The notes under the pieces: model-generated
Database searches by the model: none
What the model saw: only the letters and a program-made list of their open reading frames with translations
Told to the model about the DNA's origin: nothing
NCBI RefSeq assembly: GCF_938039215.1
Contig: NZ_CALHVI010000005.1
Span: 16,845 to 80,844 of the forward strand
From: an uncultured Porphyromonas sp.
Lineage (GTDB): Bacteria; Bacteroidota; Bacteroidia; Bacteroidales; Porphyromonadaceae
Length of the DNA: 64,000 nt
Direction: 5' to 3'
In this document: one piece after another, positions 25,461 to 35,076 of the stretch
Layout of the letters: each line of letters begins with the position of its first letter
Position numbering within the stretch: position 1 is the first letter of the stretch
Program-made: the position numbers and the translations under genes

Positions 25461-27395
25461 TTACTTCTTCTTAGCCCAGTAGATGGGGGTGAAGACCTTA
25501 TCCTCGCCACCGAGAGCCTTGACAGCAGTCTCGTGTCCCTGCTTGTTGCCACTAGCGATATTGCTAGGCAGAGGGATGCGCTGAGGGAAGAAGTCAATGG
25601 AGACCGTCTCGAAGTTGCTCGAGGAGAGCTGAGGCATATTGTCCAGAGGCTTCTCTACAGCAGGTGTTTCGAAGAAGGGGAGGCCAAGGCGACGGAAGTC
25701 ATTCCAAGTCTCCAGTGGTAGCCAAGGAGTATTGGCGATGAACTTCTGCGTGATGATCTTCGTTAGATGGTCATTCATAGCCTTGGTATAGAGACGGCTC
25801 TTCATCTCTGGGTAGCGGTAGGTATAGTTACCCTTTGCCTTCGTATAGCCGTCGGTGTACGTCATCTCCACCGTAGCATTGGGCTCTGCGGTATGATCCC
25901 AAGCGACGGAGGTACCTACACGGTTGTAGTCGGTAGACGCTAGGTATTCGCTGACGAAGCCTGCACCGTGGTAGGCGAAGCTTGCCTTCACACCAGCCTC
26001 GTAGGCATTCTTAGCGGACATAGGGACATGCCAGCCACGGATGGAAGCTTCGGCTAGGAGGAAGTACGTCTCCCATTCTGCGAAGAAGATACGCTTGCTC
26101 TTGCTGTTGCGGTACTTGTTCGCTAGGCGAGGCATGGTACCGACCTGCAGCAGGTCATTGATAGCACTGAGCGTACCCCAGGAGCCACTGACCCAAGTGT
26201 TCCAAGTGAATCGAGTATCGATCTTCTCGAGCTCCTGATCACTTTCGCCGACCTTCTTGAGGCTATACTCTGTCTTCTTAGCTGCATCAGGTGCCCAAGA
26301 TGGGTAGAAGCAGAATTCAGAGTTGAGCGTATCGCCCGTGATGATGAAGGTCTTGTAGGCACGAGGGTCGATCGTGTTAGGAAGCCCATCGAAGTAGAAG
26401 CCTCGAGAGGGGTCTGTCGTGGTCAGAGGGAAGTGGGACTGGTAGCGAATACCGAGGTAGTTAGCAGCCTTGATGTGCTTCTTGTAGCGCTCTTCGGGGA
26501 GCTGCTTCTCTGAAGTGACACCCCCGAGACCGAGCACGAGGTTGTTGTACGTCGGAGAGATCATCTGATGATTCCACTGACGGCTCATGACACCTGTGAG
26601 GTCATCCCAGCCGTCCTTTTCTTGGATCTCAAGGCGATCACTAGCCTGGAGGATACCACCAGCGGCAGCTGCTTCCTCGAAGTTCGACTTAGCAATATCT
26701 GGGTCTACCTCAGAGAGGCGCATAGCTAGACGCATACGGAGCGAGTTAGCGAAGGCGCGCCACTTAGCTGCATTGTAGCTGTAGGCATAGTCTAGAGAGG
26801 TGACTTGAGACTGATCCGAAGGCTTGGGCGAAGGAGAAGTCTTGAGCGTCTCGGAGGCTTCCTTCAGCTCCTTGAGCATGAAGGTGTAGGCCTCCTTAGC
26901 TCCTACATAGGTAGGATTGTTCCCCAGATAGCCATCGATAGCTACGACACCAAACATATCGCAGATCTCAGAGAGCTGGTAGGCACGCCAGATACGAGCT
27001 GCTGAGAGGATGGTGCTCTCGAAGGGGCGAGCAGAGCCATCCTTGATGCGCTCTTCTGCTAGGCGGATAGCTTCATAGAGAGGCTTGAGCCCTTGGGTAG
27101 CCGCGCGGCTGTAGTAGTCGCAGCTCCAGCCATCATTGTATCCCCCGAGGGAGAGACCACCAGAGCGATGCTGGTGTCCCCCTGTCTTCCAGTAGAGGAC
27201 GAAGGCACGCTCAGCCACGTGAGGATTGAGCTGAGCAGCCATGATCCCACGGTTGATGAGGTATTCGGGTAGGACTTGCTCTCTATCGGCTGCCACGGGG
27301 TTGTTGTTGACATCATCGAAGTCTCGGCAGGAGGTAGATAGGCTGAGCATAGCACAAGAGGCTAGACCCGCCAGGAGCATATTCTTCTTATTCAT
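25461..27395 (-). CDS. SusD/RagB-family outer-membrane lipoprotein
   Basis: Surface substrate-binding lid of a SusC/D importer. A lipoprotein signal ends at Cys23 (LSTSC). The mature protein is helix-rich with the pattern of the SusD-like-2 (PF12771) group: FDDVNNNP near the N-terminus, then an AKWRAFANSLRMRLAMR helix near residue 215 and an AEASIRGW helix later. It follows the SusC gene by 23 bp. No glycoside hydrolase, sulfatase or sigma/anti-sigma gene lies beside the pair, so the substrate may be a peptide, as for RagAB of P. gingivalis (inference). Confidence 0.9.
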   Translation of the reverse strand: MNKKNMLLAGLASCAMLSLSTSCRDFDDVNNNPVAADREQVLPEYLINRGIMAAQLNPHVAERAFVLYWKTGGHQHRSGGLSLGGYNDGWSCDYYSRAATQGLKPLYEAIRLAEERIKDGSARPFESTILSAARIWRAYQLSEICDMFGVVAIDGYLGNNPTYVGAKEAYTFMLKELKEASETLKTSPSPKPSDQSQVTSLDYAYSYNAAKWRAFANSLRMRLAMRLSEVDPDIAKSNFEEAAAAGGILQASDRLEIQEKDGWDDLTGVMSRQWNHQMISPTYNNLVLGLGGVTSEKQLPEERYKKHIKAANYLGIRYQSHFPLTTTDPSRGFYFDGLPNTIDPRAYKTFIITGDTLNSEFCFYPSWAPDAAKKTEYSLKKVGESDQELEKIDTRFTWNTWVSGSWGTLSAINDLLQVGTMPRLANKYRNSKSKRIFFAEWETYFLLAEASIRGWHVPMSAKNAYEAGVKASFAYHGAGFVSEYLASTDYNRVGTSVAWDHTAEPNATVEMTYTDGYTKAKGNYTYRYPEMKSRLYTKAMNDHLTKIITQKFIANTPWLPLETWNDFRRLGLPFFETPAVEKPLDNMPQLSSSNFETVSIDFFPQRIPLPSNIASGNKQGHETAVKALGGEDKVFTPIYWAKKK

Positions 27396-27418
27396 GATCT
27401 ATATGCGTATAAGGGCGG

Positions 27419-30400
27419 CTAGAAGCCAAGCGTGATGTTGAAGAGGAAGGAGCGAGTCGTAGGAGATGAAGCGAATTCATACCCAGTAGCGTTCGATCCA
27501 GTAGCGAAGACGGACTCAGGGTCTACACCGTTCATGTAGCTCTTGATCATCCAGACATTGTTGCAGGAGAAGCCTAGCTTAGCTCTGGTGATAGGGGTCT
27601 TCTTCAGCAGGCTCTGTGGGAGCGTGTAGCTGAGAGCGATGTTGCGCAGACGGACGTTGGTAGCATCGAAGATATTGGCTTCGTTGATCCCGAGGTTACC
27701 GCTACGCCCAGAGATAGCACCCCAGTAGTCCTCAGGAGTGACTTCGGTCGTGTTCTTCTCATAGACTTTCTTCCCACCTACGTTCTTCTCGATGGCACCA
27801 TCGACGACGAACTTCTTACGCCCGTTGACCGCCGTGTTGGCAGACGAACCGTTGGCTTGGAGGGCGTGGTTCGTCCCAGAGAACATCTTACCGCCAATGC
27901 GAGCATCGATGAGGAAGCTCAGGTCAAAGCCTGCGAAGGAGAAGGTGTTGGTAAGCCCTGCTAGTAGGTCGGGCTGCTGATCACCGAGCTTCTTCCTTTC
28001 GCCAGCTATAGGCAGACCGTCGGCATCGGTGATGATCTTACCGTAGAGGGGGCTTGAGGGATCTTCGACACGCTTGAAGGTCGAGCCCCAGATTTCCCCG
28101 TACTTACCACCTTCGCGAGCTAGGATCTGGAAGTTGTCATAGGTACCGAGGTCGTACTCTGTGACGGGCGAATCCTGTCCGTTGCCTTGGTAGAGCTTGA
28201 TGATGCGGTTCTCGTTGTGGGAGAGGTTGAGCTGAGCGTTCCACTTGAAGGCTTCACTGCGGAGGATGTCAGCGTTGATCATGAGTTCGAAGCCCTCGTT
28301 CTGGATGTCCCCAGCGTTGATGATCTTCGCATCGTAGCCGCTGGCAGGGTCCATAGGCAGGCGGATGAGCTGGTTCGTCGCATTGCTACGATACCAAGCG
28401 AAGTCGAAGCCCAGACGGTTGTCGAAGAGTCGGAGCTCCAAGCCCACTTCACGAGACTTGATGAGCTCGCTGCGGACCTTGTCGCTGTAGAGGGTGTTAT
28501 CGACATTGGCCATCGTCCCACCGTTGGGATCCTTCTCGATCTTGTAGGTACTGTAGAGCTGATAGGGCTCGAGGTCATTACCTACCTGTGCGATCGAAGC
28601 TCTGACCTTGGCGAAGGAGATCCACTCGGGGAGCTCGATGTCCTGCTTGCGTAGGAGGTCGGTGATGACGAGCGAAGAGCTCAGCGAAGGATAGAGGAAG
28701 GAGCGGTTGGCCTTAGCTAGTGAGGAAGACCAGTCATTGCGCAGCGTCCCATCGACGAAGAAGTAGCCATCCCAGTTGAGCTGCATCGTCCCGTAGAGGG
28801 AGTTGATCTTCTTGTGACTGAAGGTCTCTACGTTGTCGGGCTTATTGATCCCATTGGTCAAGGAGAAGAGGTCAGGGATGATGAGCTGACCGACACTAGC
28901 TTTGAGGCCATGGTGTTTGCGCTCCATGAGGTTACCCCCGATAGAGGCAGATGCTCCGAGCTTACCGAAGAGGTTATCCTTGTGCGCTGATACGAGGAAG
29001 CTGTAGTTATTCTCGTAGAACTTGATCTGCTCCGTCTCGTACTTACCTCCACCGCCTACGATAGGAGAGCCCGAGTAGGTCTTACGCTCGATGCGGGTGG
29101 AGTACTGGTCAGAGCCAAAGCGGAGCTCGGCATTGAGCCAGTCGGTGATCTTGTACTTCAGAGCAGCACTGAGTAGGAATCGGTCACGGGTATCGTTGTT
29201 GAGGTTATACTTACTTGCCCAGTAGGGGTTCACTTGGCTACCGACACCATACCAGCGCATGGCACCCTGAGGGGTACGAGCGTCTGAGAAGTCTCGGATA
29301 TCCATACTACGGGGTAGGGAATACATGGTATAGAAGGCATTCGAAGCATTGCGCCCATTGAGAGGACGGTTCTGCACGAAGGAGCGGATGTACTGCACCT
29401 TGGTGTCGGTGCTCCAGCGATCACTGGGGCCGAACTTGGTCGTAGCACGCAGCGTCATGTTCGTACGCCCGAGCGAAGAGCCTGGGATGTGGCTCTGATT
29501 GTCGGTGCGCGTCACGGACGAATAGATCGAGGTGCGATCGTACATCTGAGAGAAGGCGAGGTTCTCGGTGAGGTCTACCCCTGAGCGGAAGTAGTTGGCG
29601 ACATTGTCAAAGGCCTGCATGCGAGCCTTCGTGCCGTCCCACTTCGTGTACTCTTGTCCTTCGATGCGGGGACCCCAGCTGGTGGAGACATTGTCCTTGT
29701 AGGCCCCTTCGGTACCTTGACCGAATTCGCTCTGGAGCTTGGGGCTCATGAAGAGACGTTCGATACCTACCGAGGAGGAGAAGGTGACACCGAGGCCCTT
29801 GTTCTTGCGCCCGCTCTTGGTGATGATCTGGATGACACCATTACCGGCACGTGAGCCGTAGAGGGCAGCAGCAGAAGCACCCTTGAGCACGGTCATGCTC
29901 TCGATATCGTCGGCATTGATGTCGGAGAGACCGTTACCCATATCGGATGAGGGGTTCCAGAAGTCGTTGTTGGTAGTACCGGTGGTGTTGTCCAAGGGGA
30001 CACCGTCGACGACGATCAGAGGCTGGTTGCTCCCTGAGAGCGAGCTACTCCCACGGAGGACGATCTTGGAGGAGGAGCCGGGGCCGCTGGATCCCTTGAT
30101 GATCTGGATCCCGGAGACCTTACCGGAGAGAGCGTTGGTGATGTTGGGTTCGCGTACAGCCATGAGCTGATCGCCCTTGACTTCTTGCATGGCATAGCCT
30201 AAGGCTTTACGTTCGCGGCGTATCCCTAGGGCGGTGACGACGACACCACTGAGCTGGGTAGCTGTGTCCTCTAGTACTACTTCGAGGGCAGCGCCTGTCC
30301 AGCGAAGAGTTTGGCTTTTATAGCCGACGCAGGAGATGGTGACTTCGGATCCTAGCTTAATGCCTTTGAGGGAGAAGTGACCCTTAGGATCGGTAAGTAC

Positions 30401-30610
30401 GCCCTTGCCTACGCCCTTGACGAGGACCGAGGCCCCGATGATGGGTTCGCCCTTGGAGTCCTTGACGGTCCCTGTGAGGGCACTCGTCTGCTGAGCTTGT
30501 GCCTCGACTCGAGGAGCCTGTGCTTCCGAAGCGCTGGCCTCAGTAGAGGCGAATCCAGGTAGCAAACTCCCTAGGAGGAGTAGACTACTGACAGTCTTCA
30601 TTCGTTTCAT
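27419..30610 (-). CDS. SusC/RagA-family TonB-dependent outer-membrane transporter
   Basis: A 1063-residue TonB-dependent barrel forming the importer with the SusD-like protein. After the signal peptide (1-~27) comes a carboxypeptidase-like domain (about 43-120, TGTVKDSKGEPIIGASVLVKG), then the plug with the SusC signature GSSSLSGSNQPLIVVDGVPL and VLKGASAAALYGSRAGNGVI, then the barrel with a C-terminal Phe. The N-terminal domain and plug identify the SusC subfamily. Promoter region is the AT-rich 30611-30760 stretch; no -7 box was certain. Confidence 0.95.
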   Translation of the reverse strand: MKRMKTVSSLLLLGSLLPGFASTEASASEAQAPRVEAQAQQTSALTGTVKDSKGEPIIGASVLVKGVGKGVLTDPKGHFSLKGIKLGSEVTISCVGYKSQTLRWTGAALEVVLEDTATQLSGVVVTALGIRRERKALGYAMQEVKGDQLMAVREPNITNALSGKVSGIQIIKGSSGPGSSSKIVLRGSSSLSGSNQPLIVVDGVPLDNTTGTTNNDFWNPSSDMGNGLSDINADDIESMTVLKGASAAALYGSRAGNGVIQIITKSGRKNKGLGVTFSSSVGIERLFMSPKLQSEFGQGTEGAYKDNVSTSWGPRIEGQEYTKWDGTKARMQAFDNVANYFRSGVDLTENLAFSQMYDRTSIYSSVTRTDNQSHIPGSSLGRTNMTLRATTKFGPSDRWSTDTKVQYIRSFVQNRPLNGRNASNAFYTMYSLPRSMDIRDFSDARTPQGAMRWYGVGSQVNPYWASKYNLNNDTRDRFLLSAALKYKITDWLNAELRFGSDQYSTRIERKTYSGSPIVGGGGKYETEQIKFYENNYSFLVSAHKDNLFGKLGASASIGGNLMERKHHGLKASVGQLIIPDLFSLTNGINKPDNVETFSHKKINSLYGTMQLNWDGYFFVDGTLRNDWSSSLAKANRSFLYPSLSSSLVITDLLRKQDIELPEWISFAKVRASIAQVGNDLEPYQLYSTYKIEKDPNGGTMANVDNTLYSDKVRSELIKSREVGLELRLFDNRLGFDFAWYRSNATNQLIRLPMDPASGYDAKIINAGDIQNEGFELMINADILRSEAFKWNAQLNLSHNENRIIKLYQGNGQDSPVTEYDLGTYDNFQILAREGGKYGEIWGSTFKRVEDPSSPLYGKIITDADGLPIAGERKKLGDQQPDLLAGLTNTFSFAGFDLSFLIDARIGGKMFSGTNHALQANGSSANTAVNGRKKFVVDGAIEKNVGGKKVYEKNTTEVTPEDYWGAISGRSGNLGINEANIFDATNVRLRNIALSYTLPQSLLKKTPITRAKLGFSCNNVWMIKSYMNGVDPESVFATGSNATGYEFASSPTTRSFLFNITLGF

Positions 30611-30871
30611 AGGTTTGTATTTAGTTAGTGATAAAGGGGTGTATAAAGGTAGGTATTTCTTTCACTCAAAGGAGGGGCTAAGTGCCTATCTCTTAAAAAT
30701 TTATATAAAATAACATTTACACTTCACTTGGGATGAAAAGAAGGCTTTTCTTTTTCTTTCTTTTTACCTCCGAAGAGTAATATAATGTAGCGAGATAAGT
30801 GCCGAGATGTAGTCCGCTCTGGAGTGTCTCCGAGACAATGGCTAGAGCAGGCTAAGAAGTACACCTATATA
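30611..30871. other. Intergenic region upstream of the SusC gene
   Basis: Contains an AT-rich tract (about 30690-30780) with pyrimidine runs, which probably holds the susC promoter, but I could not pick a convincing -7 box. No gene or array is visible. Confidence 0.5.
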
Positions 30872-30919
30872 AATAAGCTCCGAGCAATGTATTCAGCGAT
30901 ACATTGCTCGGTGCTTATT
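30872..30919 (-). terminator. Terminator after the phosphoethanolamine transferase gene
   Basis: An inverted repeat of about 20 bp (30872-30892 with 30899-30919, core CCGAGCAATGTAT, one mismatch) has a 6-base loop and is followed on the minus strand by an A/T-rich tract. Confidence 0.8.
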
Positions 30920-30976
30920 CTTTGGAGGTGCTATAGAGCACCTGACTCATAATCAGGGAGTCCTACTTCCTCAGCG

Positions 30977-32707
30977 CTAGCGGCAGGGGCGGGGAGTGAT
31001 CTTCAGTCCCTTCTCCTTGAAGAGCCGTAGGTCCTCCTCATGCAGGTCTAGATCCTCGATGGGCACGCACTCGTAGCGGTCATTGAGGTAGAAGCGTGTC
31101 CCCCCACGGAACTTAGAGCTGACGAGCGAATGCTGATCGTCTCGGTAGGGTGTACGGATGCCTGCTAGCTCCAGCAGGGTATGGAAGACGGCATTGGAGG
31201 AGATGGCTTCTCGCTCGTTGGCTCGTGCCGAGGCGAAGAGCTGGGGGTGAGCCTCTCTCCAGCGGTCTGAGCTCCATAGGAGGAGGGGGATGTGTAGCTG
31301 GTAGTAGGAGACATCGGGCGATGAGTGCAAGAAGCGCTCCCGATCATCGTCGAAGACATCTTCGCCGTGGTCGGAGATATAGAGCATAGATGCTGCTCGG
31401 TCGCCAGAGTCCAGCATTTGGATCACCGAGGCGACGAACTTATCCGTCTGTCGGATCGCATTGTCATAAGCATTGCGGAGCATGAGGCTGTCGGCCTTCG
31501 AGCCCGAATAGCGCTGGTTGATGGGGAAGAAGTTCTCTTCCTCGGGGTAGCGATCACGATAGCTGAAGTGGCTGCCGTAGGTGTGGAGTACGACGAAGAG
31601 CTTAGGGTGATCACTGGCGAGCAGGCGACCCAGATAGGGCAGCATATCGGAGTCGTAGAGTCGGCGCTTGGTCTTGCGGAGCTCCTTGCGTATGGGGTGA
31701 TGCTCGTCGCCCTGCATGGCGAAGAAATCCACATAGCTGTGGTTCCCTGGCTGGTTGGTGATGTAGGCGGTGTAGAAGCCTGCTTCACGGAAGGCAGCGA
31801 GGATGCCCTTCACCCGTGGCAGTTCGTCTGGGGTAGAAGCGCTGACATGGGAGAGGATGATGGGGATGCTCTTGTAGGTCGTATTGGACTGGGTGAGCAC
31901 GTCTGAGAAGGCAATGAGACTGCTCTTGTCCAGACTGTCGAGCCGAGGGGTCGTGGGGCGAGGATAGCCGTAGAGGCTCCAGCTATGGGCACGGGAGGTC
32001 TCGCCGAGGATGAGGACGTAGACCTCACGCTCCTCTGCTGGGCGCTCCGACTGGGCACGGAAGGTGAAGTCTTCGCTCGTCTGGTCGTAGTGGAGGACTT
32101 GATGAAGCTTCTTCGTCGCCAGATACATATTGTAGAAGACGCTCATGGGATAGACCTCTGCCCGCAGGTGTAGATAGGGGAAGCGTCTCTTAGCCCCGAT
32201 GTAGGTAGGTAGGGCGATGAGGAGGCAGAGGAGGGCGATGAGTCCTGTACGTCGGCGGAAGCGAGGGGTGAGGCTTCTGCGGTCACGAGCCGAGAGCCAG
32301 GCTAGGACGAAGGTCAGGAGGTAGAGCCCGCCGACACCGATGATGGGCCAGAGGATGTTGGAGAGTAGCTCTCCAGCTTCGTCGGGCTCTGAGGTGAAGA
32401 GATTGAGGATCATGTCCACGGCGACTACCGAGCCACTGAAGATCGTCAGCAGTACCAGCTGGAAGGCATGCAGGAGGACGAGCACGCCCAGTCCCCAGTA
32501 GATGCGTCCTGGTCGCTTAGCGATCAAGAGGAGAAGCATATAGAGGGGGAGCATCAAGAGGATGTTGAGCACACGGCCGATGGTCGGCTGCTGCATCACG
32601 ATCGAGAGGATGATGTTCGGCAGGAGGAGGGCCAAGACGAAGATCCAGTAGTAGAAGCCTTGGCCTAAGGAGCGGATCATACTCCTAAGTCGGTCCCATA
32701 GCTGCAT
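30977..32707 (-). CDS. Phosphoethanolamine transferase, EptA-like
   Basis: Inner-membrane enzyme that moves phosphoethanolamine from phosphatidylethanolamine to lipid A on the periplasmic side. Five hydrophobic segments lie in residues ~20-170, then the catalytic alkaline-phosphatase-like domain: GETSR at 235-239 with the nucleophile Thr237, and ISDHGEDVFDDD carrying metal ligands. The length of 576 is typical. Such enzymes can raise polymyxin tolerance and Porphyromonas lipid A is known to carry phosphoethanolamine, but as a chromosomal gene in a housekeeping setting it is most likely intrinsic. Confidence 0.88.
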   Translation of the reverse strand: MQLWDRLRSMIRSLGQGFYYWIFVLALLLPNIILSIVMQQPTIGRVLNILLMLPLYMLLLLIAKRPGRIYWGLGVLVLLHAFQLVLLTIFSGSVVAVDMILNLFTSEPDEAGELLSNILWPIIGVGGLYLLTFVLAWLSARDRRSLTPRFRRRTGLIALLCLLIALPTYIGAKRRFPYLHLRAEVYPMSVFYNMYLATKKLHQVLHYDQTSEDFTFRAQSERPAEEREVYVLILGETSRAHSWSLYGYPRPTTPRLDSLDKSSLIAFSDVLTQSNTTYKSIPIILSHVSASTPDELPRVKGILAAFREAGFYTAYITNQPGNHSYVDFFAMQGDEHHPIRKELRKTKRRLYDSDMLPYLGRLLASDHPKLFVVLHTYGSHFSYRDRYPEEENFFPINQRYSGSKADSLMLRNAYDNAIRQTDKFVASVIQMLDSGDRAASMLYISDHGEDVFDDDRERFLHSSPDVSYYQLHIPLLLWSSDRWREAHPQLFASARANEREAISSNAVFHTLLELAGIRTPYRDDQHSLVSSKFRGGTRFYLNDRYECVPIEDLDLHEEDLRLFKEKGLKITPRPCR

Positions 32708-32754
32708 GGTGTGTCGGGGTCGAAGTAGTCAGTATCAGGGGCTAATAGAGAGCC

Positions 32755-33228
32755 TTACTCATGGTGATAAGGCTCGCCACGGAGGATCGTCTGCGCTCGG
32801 TAGAGCTGCTCCACGGCGAAGAGGCGCACCATCTGGTGGGAGAAGGTCATCTGACTCAGGGAGACTCGGTCATTGGCTCGTGCATAGACCTCATCGGAGA
32901 AGCCGTAAGGCCCACCGATGACGAAGATCATCCTACGCTCCCCCGAGACCATCACCCGCTCGATGTAGGAGGCGAAGGCCGTGCTAGAGAACTCCCGTCC
33001 CCGCTCGTCGAAGAGTACCAGACGATCCGTAGGTGCCACGAGACGAAGGATCTCCGCTCCCTCGGCCTGCTTCTGGAGCTCGGGGGAGAGTTTGCTGGAG
33101 CGTCGTATGTCGGGGATGATCTGGAGGGTGAAGGGGAGGTAGTGGCGTAGGCGGTCGGCATAGAGCTTGGTGAGCTCTTCGATATGACGGCTGTCGGTCT
33201 TGCCTACGGCTAGGAGCATCAGGTGCAT
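32755..33228 (-). CDS. rlmH: 23S rRNA (pseudouridine-1915-N3)-methyltransferase RlmH
   Basis: A 157-residue SPOUT methyltransferase that methylates pseudouridine 1915 in helix 69 of 23S rRNA. The family signatures are IFVIGGPYGFSDEV (residues ~102-115), the knotted SAM site, and the C-terminal LSQMTFSHQMVRLFAVEQLYRA. The start MHLMLLAVGKT matches the family. It sits between the DUF3127 gene upstream and the transferase gene downstream. Confidence 0.97.
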   Translation of the reverse strand: MHLMLLAVGKTDSRHIEELTKLYADRLRHYLPFTLQIIPDIRRSSKLSPELQKQAEGAEILRLVAPTDRLVLFDERGREFSSTAFASYIERVMVSGERRMIFVIGGPYGFSDEVYARANDRVSLSQMTFSHQMVRLFAVEQLYRAQTILRGEPYHHE

Positions 33229-33295
33229 CAGCGAGCGTGGGGGATAGAGGGCCTAGGGGAGATAGAGTCAGATCTTCGAGGGTACACTCAAAGAA

Positions 33296-33343
33296 GACCC
33301 ATTAGACTACGCTTTCACTCTGCTGTATGTAGTCTAATGGGTC
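33296..33343. terminator. Long hairpin between the DUF3127 gene and rlmH
   Basis: GACCCATTAGACTAC (33296-33310) pairs perfectly with GTAGTCTAATGGGTC (33329-33343), loop 18 bases. On the minus strand TTCTTTG follows. The outer GACCCAT/ATGGGTC arms are like those of the palindromic element at 17637. Confidence 0.6.
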
Positions 33344-33378
33344 ATACTTGACCGAGGGTAGCTCGAGCTACGCTTCGG

Positions 33379-33783
33379 CTAGAAGGGGAGGTCGTCGGCC
33401 GCCGTGGGGACTGTCGCTGCGGGTGCAGGAGCAGCAGCGACGGGCTGTGCTGCTACGGGCGCTCCGAAGCCTGGGGCAGGAGCAGGAGCCGCTACGGGAG
33501 CACCAGGGAGCTGGACACCGTTGAGGACATTCCAAGCACGGACATCCGTGTACCAGCGTCCGTTGAACTCACGACTCTCGATGTCGATCGAGACGGTCAC
33601 GTCTTGCCCCACCTGCATGGGGAACTTGTCGACATTGTCTCCGAAGAGGTTGAAGCAGACCTTGCGGGGGTACTGCGTGCCGAGGGTTTCGAGGATGTAT
33701 TCCTGCTTTTTCCAGGGGTTACCGGCCTTGGAGACTCCTTCTTGAAGGGGGAGCACTTGGACGATCTTTCCGATTAGTTCCAT
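33379..33783 (-). CDS. DUF3127 protein with SSB-like acidic C-terminal tip
   Basis: A 134-residue protein. Residues ~1-90 form the DUF3127 domain, an OB-fold-like beta-rich unit (MELIGKIVQVLPLQEG, then WKKQEYILET). A Pro/Ala-rich linker follows and the protein ends DDLPF, which is like the acidic tip by which SSB recruits DNA-repair partners. It may therefore be a divergent single-strand DNA-binding protein, though canonical SSB is a different protein (inference). It lies 32 bp downstream of trpS on the same strand. Confidence 0.75.
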   Translation of the reverse strand: MELIGKIVQVLPLQEGVSKAGNPWKKQEYILETLGTQYPRKVCFNLFGDNVDKFPMQVGQDVTVSIDIESREFNGRWYTDVRAWNVLNGVQLPGAPVAAPAPAPGFGAPVAAQPVAAAPAPAATVPTAADDLPF

Positions 33784-33815
33784 CTGTATAGGATCTTATT
33801 ATTTATGAGTCTGAT

Positions 33816-34805
33816 TTAGCGGGGGCGGAAGCCGATGATGTGGCGGATCTCTTCTATGGTCTTGGCAGCGGATTCACGGGCCTTCTCGGCACCGATACGA
33901 GCCACACGGGAGAGGAGCTCCTTGTCCTCACGGATGTCGAGGATACGCTCACGGATAGGGGCGCAGAAGGCATTGATATCTGCGGCGAGCTGCTTCTTCA
34001 TGTCGCCGTAGCGGATAGCGCAGTCGTTGTAGAGCCCGTCGAAGTGCTGATAGACCTCTGGGGCAGAGACGATCTCCATGAGCGTGAAGAGATTCTGGAT
34101 GGGCTCGGGCTTCTCGCTGTTGGGCTCCGTAGGACCTGCGTCGGTGACGGCACGCATGACCTTCTTGCTGATGGTCTTCTCGTCGTCGATGAGGTAGATC
34201 GCATTGCCTTCGCTCTTACCCATCTTCCCTGAGCCGTCGAGCCCAGGCACCTTCAGTGCACGCTCCCCGAGGGAGAAGGACTGAGGTTCGGTGAAGAAGT
34301 CCACACCGTAGATCGTGTTGAAGCGACGGGCGAACTTACGTGCCATCTCCATATTCTGCTCTTGGTCCTTGCCCACGGGTACCTTGTCGCCCTTGTGCAT
34401 GAGGATGTCTGCAGCCATGAGAGAGGGATAGGTCAGCAGACCAGCGTTGACGTTGTCGGGTTGCTGGCGAGCCTTGTCCTTGAAGGAGGTCGTACGCTCT
34501 AGTTCGCCCAGATAGGCGTTCATGTTGAGGTAGAGGTAGAGCTCGAGCACCTCACGTACATCACTCTGTACATAGATCGTGGCCTTCTCTGGGTCGATAC
34601 CGCAGGCCAGATACTCTGCTAGGATCGTGTTGGTACTGCGGATGATATCGTCGGGATGGGGATGTGTAGTGAGCGAATGCCAGTCAGCGATGAAGAAGAA
34701 GCACTTGTACTCCTCTTGCATCTGGATGAAGGCACGTACGGCACCGAAGTAATTTCCTAGGTGAAGGTTGCCTGTGGGGCGAATACCGCTAACTACTGTT
34801 TGCAT
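33816..34805 (-). CDS. trpS: Tryptophanyl-tRNA synthetase
   Basis: Class I synthetase that charges tRNA-Trp. The HIGH-type motif reads HLGN (residues 15-18) and the KMSKS loop KMGKS (194-198) after LDGSG. The GNYFGAVRAFIQMQ and ADWHSLTTHP segments are family-typical. The length of 329 is normal for the bacterial type. It leads the trpS / DUF3127 / rlmH / phosphoethanolamine transferase run; a weaker -7-like TATCTTCG lies at 34850-34857 on its strand. Confidence 0.96.
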   Translation of the reverse strand: MQTVVSGIRPTGNLHLGNYFGAVRAFIQMQEEYKCFFFIADWHSLTTHPHPDDIIRSTNTILAEYLACGIDPEKATIYVQSDVREVLELYLYLNMNAYLGELERTTSFKDKARQQPDNVNAGLLTYPSLMAADILMHKGDKVPVGKDQEQNMEMARKFARRFNTIYGVDFFTEPQSFSLGERALKVPGLDGSGKMGKSEGNAIYLIDDEKTISKKVMRAVTDAGPTEPNSEKPEPIQNLFTLMEIVSAPEVYQHFDGLYNDCAIRYGDMKKQLAADINAFCAPIRERILDIREDKELLSRVARIGAEKARESAAKTIEEIRHIIGFRPR

Positions 34806-35076
34806 CTCGATCTAATATATAAAGGATTATACCACTATCTATTGACTTACGAAGATAGGGAATAATTCAGACATGAGCCCCCAGCAAGCGGGCGGGGAAA
34901 TCGCTCCCAAGGGGCACGGACTCCTCTCCCGTGGAGCTAGCCAGACAGACGAGCCTCCGCTAGGAGGCACGGGCTGTGCTCCCTCACTCTGCGAACTTCC
35001 CGAGATCGTCTCGCTCCGATCGATAGCTTAGCTCCTAGCTCGTCACCCTCGCTGCCTAGGAGCCGGCTTCTCCCGA

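Noticed and set aside
30977..32707. Phosphoethanolamine transferase as an acquired polymyxin resistance gene (mcr-like)
   Set aside because: No mobile element flanks it, and base use fits the neighbours; lipid A phosphoethanolamine is native to this group.
34806..35076. Structured RNA gene in the 270-bp gap after the trpS start
   Set aside because: The stretch is GC-rich with a few small inverted repeats (for example GCCTCC/GGAGGC near 34953), but no conserved core of RNase P, SRP, 6S or tmRNA was seen.
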